From Anaerolineae bacterium (GTDB taxonomy: Bacteria; Chloroflexota; Anaerolineae; Promineifilales; Promineifilaceae), in contig JADLAX010000066.1 in the NCBI GenBank assembly GCA_020848035.1, positions 1 to 64,000 of the forward strand: a DNA stretch of 64,000 nt. Direction: 5' to 3'. Every line of letters starts with the position of its first letter. The first letter of the stretch is position 1. The position numbers and the translations under genes are program-made. Below are positions 60,244 through 64,000 of this stretch, piece by piece. The notes beneath the pieces are model-generated. The model did not search any database, was not told where the DNA came from, and was given only the letters and a program-made list of their open reading frames with translations.

Positions 60244-63200
60244 TAAAGTGAAACCTCACCCGGCAACTGAACCGTCCGATACCCGTCCAATTCCACAAAC
60301 ACGTTGCCAGATTTGTCCACAACTTGTGCGGTAAACGCTGCGCCATCATCAATCGCTTCAACGATGGCGTACAGCCGCCCTTTGGCCTCGGCTTCCTGCT
60401 TGTAGGCGGTGACGCGGCCAATGGCCAGTGGCAGGGCCATCTGCTGCTTCGTGTGGATTTCCCACACGCCCGCCGTCTGGAAGCAGAACTCCACCAGGCG
60501 CGGCGCGATCAGTTCGGGGGCGTTGGCTGGATTGGCGTTGGCGGGCAGATTTTCCGCCAGCAAGCCGATGGCTTTGTTGCCGTCCACCTGCACCCGCTCC
60601 AAAACCTGGTACGCCGGGCCGTGGAAGTAGATTTTGTAAATGTCGTCGGCCACGATGGCCATTTCTTCCGCGGTGGGGGCGGTGAATTTGAGCTTGCTCG
60701 CCTTGGGCGCTTTGGCCGCCAGCCGCACGGTGGCGGTGAAGTGCCGCTTCTCCTGCACGCCGGTTTTAAGTTCGCGGCGGGAGAGCAGTTCGGTGTAGAC
60801 CAAAATCTCCTGGCCAGCAGGCACGGCCACGGCTGACAAAATCAGCGTCTGCGGTTCCATCCGGTAAAATTTAAACGGCGCATGAAAATCTTCATTTTCG
60901 ATGGCCACGACTGCGTATCCCGGAGCAACCAGCGACGCCAGTTCAGCAAACGTCTCCGTGCCCATCACCCCCGGCAGCAGCGGCGTGCCCTCCATCGCGT
61001 GGTCGAACAAAAACGGCTGTTGCTTCGGGTCCAGCACCGTTTCTGCCTGGAGGCCGCCATACAATTTGTACGCCGTCACGTTGCCCACCATCAGCCAGTC
61101 GTTGGCGTTCACTTTCGCCAAATCCAGCCCGCCGGTTGGGTGCCGCTCCTCCACGAGAATGCCGAGCTTGCCGCCGACCAAAATCTCGCCCTTGAAGCCG
61201 CCCGCCACCAGTTCGCGGCGCACGGTGGGCACGCCCACTTCGGGCGGCAGCATTTCGATGCCCGCCATCTCCATGATTTTGGGAATCGAGCCGCGCGTGG
61301 CCATGCCGATGCCGCCCCACGCCGTCCAGTCGATGGCGATGCCCTTGGTGCCGGGCCGGGTGGTGCGGAAGCTGCTGGTGAGCTTGCACAGCAGGTCGTT
61401 GGCCGCGCTGTAGTCGGTCTGGCCGTTGTTGCCAAATCGGCCCGCCACCGAGCTAAAGACCACCGTCGCGCCGATGGGCATCGCCCCGGCGGCGCGCAGC
61501 AGGCTGAAGAAGCCATCGGCCTTGATGTCGTACACCAGGTCGAATTGAGCGGCGTCTTTCTTGTCCAGCCCCCGGCTGATTTCGATGCCGCCCGCGTGGA
61601 CCAGCACGTCAATCTTGCCGTACGTTTGCTGAATTTCCTGGACAACGGCCGTTACCGCCCCACCATCCAGCAAATTCACGCTGTGGTACAGGGGCAGCCC
61701 CCCCGCCGCCGTCACCGCTTCAATGGCCCGCAGCGCCGCGTCTGACCGTTCGATGGCCATCAGCTTTTTGTCAATCAGCACCGGCGTGGGCTTCTCGCCC
61801 GCCGCCTTGGCTTCCTCGATGAGCTGCTTTTTCAACGCATCCTTGTCACTTCGGAACAAACCAATGTGCGGGTCGTCGGGCTGGGGAGCCTCGACCAAAT
61901 CCAGCAGGTAGAAGATGCCGCCGCTAGACGCCGCCAGATCGGCCACGATGGCGCTGGTGATGCCGCCCGCCGCGCCGGTGACCACAAAGACGCTGTTTTT
62001 GTCCAGCGTCAGCCCCGGTTGGCCGTCGGCAGCCGGTTGTTCGATGAGGGTAACGGCCGTTCTTAACTCACCGTTGTACCCTACCTCCACCACGCCAGGA
62101 TCGGTTGTGGTTTCAGCAATGAGCTGGTCGGCCAGGGCCGCAGATTTGTGGTTCACGGCAAAATCAACCGCTTTGACCAGGGGTGACGGCCGTTCATGCC
62201 GGTACGCCTTGGTAAAGCCAGTTACGCCGCCGCCCAGCGGGGCCGTCGCGCCTTCGGGGCCATAACCATGCAGGCCACCCAGCCGCGTCGCCGATACCAG
62301 GAAGCTGCCTGCCACATTCACCACGTCGTACAACACGCGCAGGGTGATGGACAGGTTTTTGACGCGGCTGCGGTTGGCTTCACGCCACGCCGCCAAATCC
62401 ATCGTCAGCAAATCCGGCTCCACGTCCAGCGCGGGCAGCCAGTAGACACCCTGGATAGGGCCATCGGCCAGCCAGGTTTGCAGCTGTGTTTCCAGTTCGG
62501 CCTGGGGCAGCGCGGCGTCCAGCGGCAGCACCGTCACGTTCATCTTCTCCAACTTCTTCACGAGGGTTTTGCCCACGCCACCGTCATCCAAAGCGACCAC
62601 AACGCGGCTGGTGGCATCCAAAACCACGCCGGTGGGCACACAGTGGTCGAGCGCGGGCCGTAGAACGGCCGTTGCCACGCGGCGAGGGAAACTGTCGGCG
62701 TCTTCGAGGGTGTAGGGGGAGACGGCCGTTTGCAGGGTCGAGACTGGCGATTGGAGACTGGAGATTGGTTCGGCAACATCTTCTGTCACCTTGTCACCTT
62801 GTCCCCTTGTCACCATCTCAGCCTCACTCAGCAAACGGCTCTGTGCTTTTAAATCCGGCCGCATTTCCCGAACAAACCCAACGACTCTGGCCAATGTGTT
62901 GTAATCCCGCAGGTTCAAATCATCCCGCCGCGGAATGTCAAACGCCTGCCGGATGGCCACAAACGTCTCGGCCTGCTTCACCGTGTCAATGCCCAGATCC
63001 GCTTCCAAATCCAAATCCGGCTCCAGCATATCCACCGGGTAGCCTGTCTGCTCCGCGATGATATTCAAGACCTTGTCCATTACTTCATCGCCGTCGGAGA
63101 CTGGAGATTGGAGATTGGAGATTGGAGATTGCGCAGGCTCCTCACTTTTCACTTCTAACTTTTCACTTTTCACTAAATCTGGCCGCATTTCCCGAACAAA

Positions 63201-64000
63201 GCCTACCACGCGGGCCAGCGTGTTGTAATCGCGCAGGTTCAAATCATCCCGCCGGGGAATATCAAACGCCTGCCGGATGGCTACAAAGGTTTCGGCCTGC
63301 TTCACCGTATCAATGCCCAAATCCGCCTCAAGGTCCAAATCCGGCTCCAGCATATCCACCGGGTAGCCCGTCTGCTCCGCGATGATGGTGAGCACTTTGT
63401 CCATCACTTCATCGCTGGCGGAGATTGGAGATTGGAGATTGGAGATTGGAGATTGCGCAGGCTCCTCACTTTTCACTTCTAACTTTTCACTTTTCACTAA
63501 ATCTGGCCGCATTTCCCGAACAAAGCCCACCACTCTGGCCAGCGTGTTGTAATCACGCAGGTTCAAGTCGTCGCGGCGCGGAATGTCAAACGCCTGGCGG
63601 ATGGCCACAAACGTTTCGGCCTGCTTCACCGTGTCGATGCCCAAATCCGCTTCCAGGTCCAGATCCGGCTCCAGCATATCCACCGGGTAGCCCGTCTGCT
63701 CGGCGATGATGGCGAGCACTTGATCAGTGACTGTATCGCTGTCAGAAATTGGAGAGTGGAGAACCTGTCCTGAGCCTGGCGAAGGATTGGCGATGGGTTC
63801 GGCTGGCGGCGGTGGTTCAACTTTCGCCTCAACGGGTTTCATTTCGATTGGTTTAGCGGCAACGGCCGTTGGTTCTGGTTTCGGCTCGATTTTTACCGCC
63901 GCTGGGGCAGCCGGCTCCGGTTTTCTAACGATGGGTTCTGGCATTCTGATTGGCGCGGGCTGTACCACAGCGCCAACAGCACCATGTCCAATTTGCGTCC
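60243..64000 (-). CDS. Multidomain synthase fragment: ACP-ACP-ACP-KR-DH (5' end beyond window)
   Basis: Open to the window edge; about 1250 residues are visible. Numbering from 63968: a Pro/Glu/Lys/Ala-rich linker (1-60); three carrier domains (83-157, 190-264, 297-371) almost identical in protein; a split ketoreductase (about 420-950) with VTGAAGGI (663-670) and VFSSVAGRFGNNGQTDYSAAND (837-858, Tyr853); and a double-hotdog dehydratase (about 955-1241) with FDHAMEGTPLLPG (His990) and FHGPAYQ. The layout matches the middle of PfaA-type polyunsaturated-fatty-acid/polyketide synthases; ketosynthase and acyltransferase domains should lie upstream. Each carrier has LGIDTVK, Thr where Ser is usual. 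Linkers come from spacer repeats. Confidence 0.85.
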   Translation of the reverse strand, partial: TQIGHGAVGAVVQPAPIRMPEPIVRKPEPAAPAAVKIEPKPEPTAVAAKPIEMKPVEAKVEPPPPAEPIANPSPGSGQVLHSPISDSDTVTDQVLAIIAEQTGYPVDMLEPDLDLEADLGIDTVKQAETFVAIRQAFDIPRRDDLNLRDYNTLARVVGFVREMRPDLVKSEKLEVKSEEPAQSPISNLQSPISASDEVMDKVLTIIAEQTGYPVDMLEPDLDLEADLGIDTVKQAETFVAIRQAFDIPRRDDLNLRDYNTLARVVGFVREMRPDLVKSEKLEVKSEEPAQSPISNLQSPVSDGDEVMDKVLNIIAEQTGYPVDMLEPDLDLEADLGIDTVKQAETFVAIRQAFDIPRRDDLNLRDYNTLARVVGFVREMRPDLKAQSRLLSEAEMVTRGQGDKVTEDVAEPISSLQSPVSTLQTAVSPYTLEDADSFPRRVATAVLRPALDHCVPTGVVLDATSRVVVALDDGGVGKTLVKKLEKMNVTVLPLDAALPQAELETQLQTWLADGPIQGVYWLPALDVEPDLLTMDLAAWREANRSRVKNLSITLRVLYDVVNVAGSFLVSATRLGGLHGYGPEGATAPLGGGVTGFTKAYRHERPSPLVKAVDFAVNHKSAALADQLIAETTTDPGVVEVGYNGELRTAVTLIEQPAADGQPGLTLDKNSVFVVTGAAGGITSAIVADLAASSGGIFYLLDLVEAPQPDDPHIGLFRSDKDALKKQLIEEAKAAGEKPTPVLIDKKLMAIERSDAALRAIEAVTAAGGLPLYHSVNLLDGGAVTAVVQEIQQTYGKIDVLVHAGGIEISRGLDKKDAAQFDLVYDIKADGFFSLLRAAGAMPIGATVVFSSVAGRFGNNGQTDYSAANDLLCKLTSSFRTTRPGTKGIAIDWTAWGGIGMATRGSIPKIMEMAGIEMLPPEVGVPTVRRELVAGGFKGEILVGGKLGILVEERHPTGGLDLAKVNANDWLMVGNVTAYKLYGGLQAETVLDPKQQPFLFDHAMEGTPLLPGVMGTETFAELASLVAPGYAVVAIENEDFHAPFKFYRMEPQTLILSAVAVPAGQEILVYTELLSRRELKTGVQEKRHFTATVRLAAKAPKASKLKFTAPTAEEMAIVADDIYKIYFHGPAYQVLERVQVDGNKAIGLLAENLPANANPANAPELIAPRLVEFCFQTAGVWEIHTKQQMALPLAIGRVTAYKQEAEAKGRLYAIVEAIDDGAAFTAQVVDKSGNVFVELDGYRTVQLPGEVSL
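62738..62822. repeat. Spacer-type repeats translated as linker (ACP3 to KR)
   Basis: GACTGGCGATTGGAGACTGGAGATTGG plus CACCTTGTCACCTTGTCCCC words. They encode the linker EMVTRGQGDKVTEDVAEP and SLQSPVSTLQ. Confidence 0.75.
63096..63177. repeat. Spacer-type repeats translated as linker (ACP2 to ACP3)
   Basis: Tandem GGAGATT words followed by TCACTTTTCACTTC words, nearly identical to 63418-63500. They encode VKSEKLEVKSEEPAQSPIS. Confidence 0.85.
63418..63500. repeat. Spacer-type repeats translated as linker (ACP1 to ACP2)
   Basis: Same composition as 63096-63177, including the CTCCTCACTTTTCACTTC block, and the same linker protein sequence. Confidence 0.85.

Noticed and set aside
63096..63740. 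Regularly spaced repeats that could suggest a CRISPR array
   Set aside because: The repeats are about 320 bases long, are translated as carrier domains plus linkers, and differ at synonymous sites. There are no short spacers.

Overview
The window looks like a chromosomal segment of a member of the Chloroflexota, probably an Anaerolineae/Ardenticatenia-type filamentous bacterium. The pointers are a menaquinone-type MenB, an F420-type LLM oxidoreductase, LivF with the KHYKRRKRW tail, LysW-like zinc ribbons, GT87-type glycosyltransferases, a Gram-positive-type LexA box, and a secreted amidase ending in LPFITR. This placement is inference; no rRNA or marker gene is present. GC is moderately high, apart from a few AT-rich genes (1707-2723, 13941-14966, 36126-36728).

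Layout. 0.1-3.8 kb: menB, a small membrane protein, an AT-rich beta-propeller lipoprotein and an HtrA-like protease. 3.9-8 kb: a MoxR-DUF58-VWA-VWA operon. 8.1-12.6 kb: an APH-family kinase, a UroD-like protein, adenosine deaminase and an NmrA-like oxidoreductase. 12.7-18.6 kb: three multi-pass membrane proteins of glycosyltransferase type with an FGE-sulfatase-domain protein between them. 18.7-23.3 kb: an RHH-like/HNH pair, a secreted amidase and a geranylgeranyl-reductase-like flavoprotein. 23.6-44.2 kb: a large catabolic region with a complete branched-chain-type ABC importer (livG, H, M, K, F), two CoA ligases, a beta-keto acid cleavage enzyme (BKACE), an acyl-CoA dehydrogenase, both subunits of a methylcrotonyl-CoA-carboxylase-type enzyme and an LLM oxidoreductase. 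This reads as uptake, CoA activation, dehydrogenation and carboxylation of a branched or otherwise unusual acid. 44.2-47 kb: a degenerate response regulator, two LysW-like proteins and YitT. 47.1-54 kb: a STAND-type regulator with a predicted HTH, a secreted protein, an alpha/beta hydrolase and a glycine-rich lipoprotein. This stretch carries three near-identical direct-repeat operator/promoter units. 54-55.4 kb: an unknown gene under a LexA-type box, a TMEM175-like channel and tRNA-Arg(CCG). 55.7-64 kb, minus strand: a multidomain ACP-ACP-ACP-KR-DH synthase cut by the window edge, an Sfp-type phosphopantetheinyl transferase and a three-subunit acyl-CoA carboxylase. Together these form a coherent fatty-acid/polyketide-like module.

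Two genome-scale features stand out. First, the palindromic octamer ACGGCCGT (often AACGGCCGTT) occurs about 110 times by eye count, inside genes in all three frames and between genes, much like HIP1 in cyanobacteria. Second, many dispersed intergenic repeat families also occur translated in frame inside proteins, as linkers between domains or membrane segments.

The best candidates for undescribed biology are the octamer, the repeat invasion of genes, the triplicated ACPs with Thr at the expected Ser, and the 21-bp direct-repeat regulon around the STAND protein.
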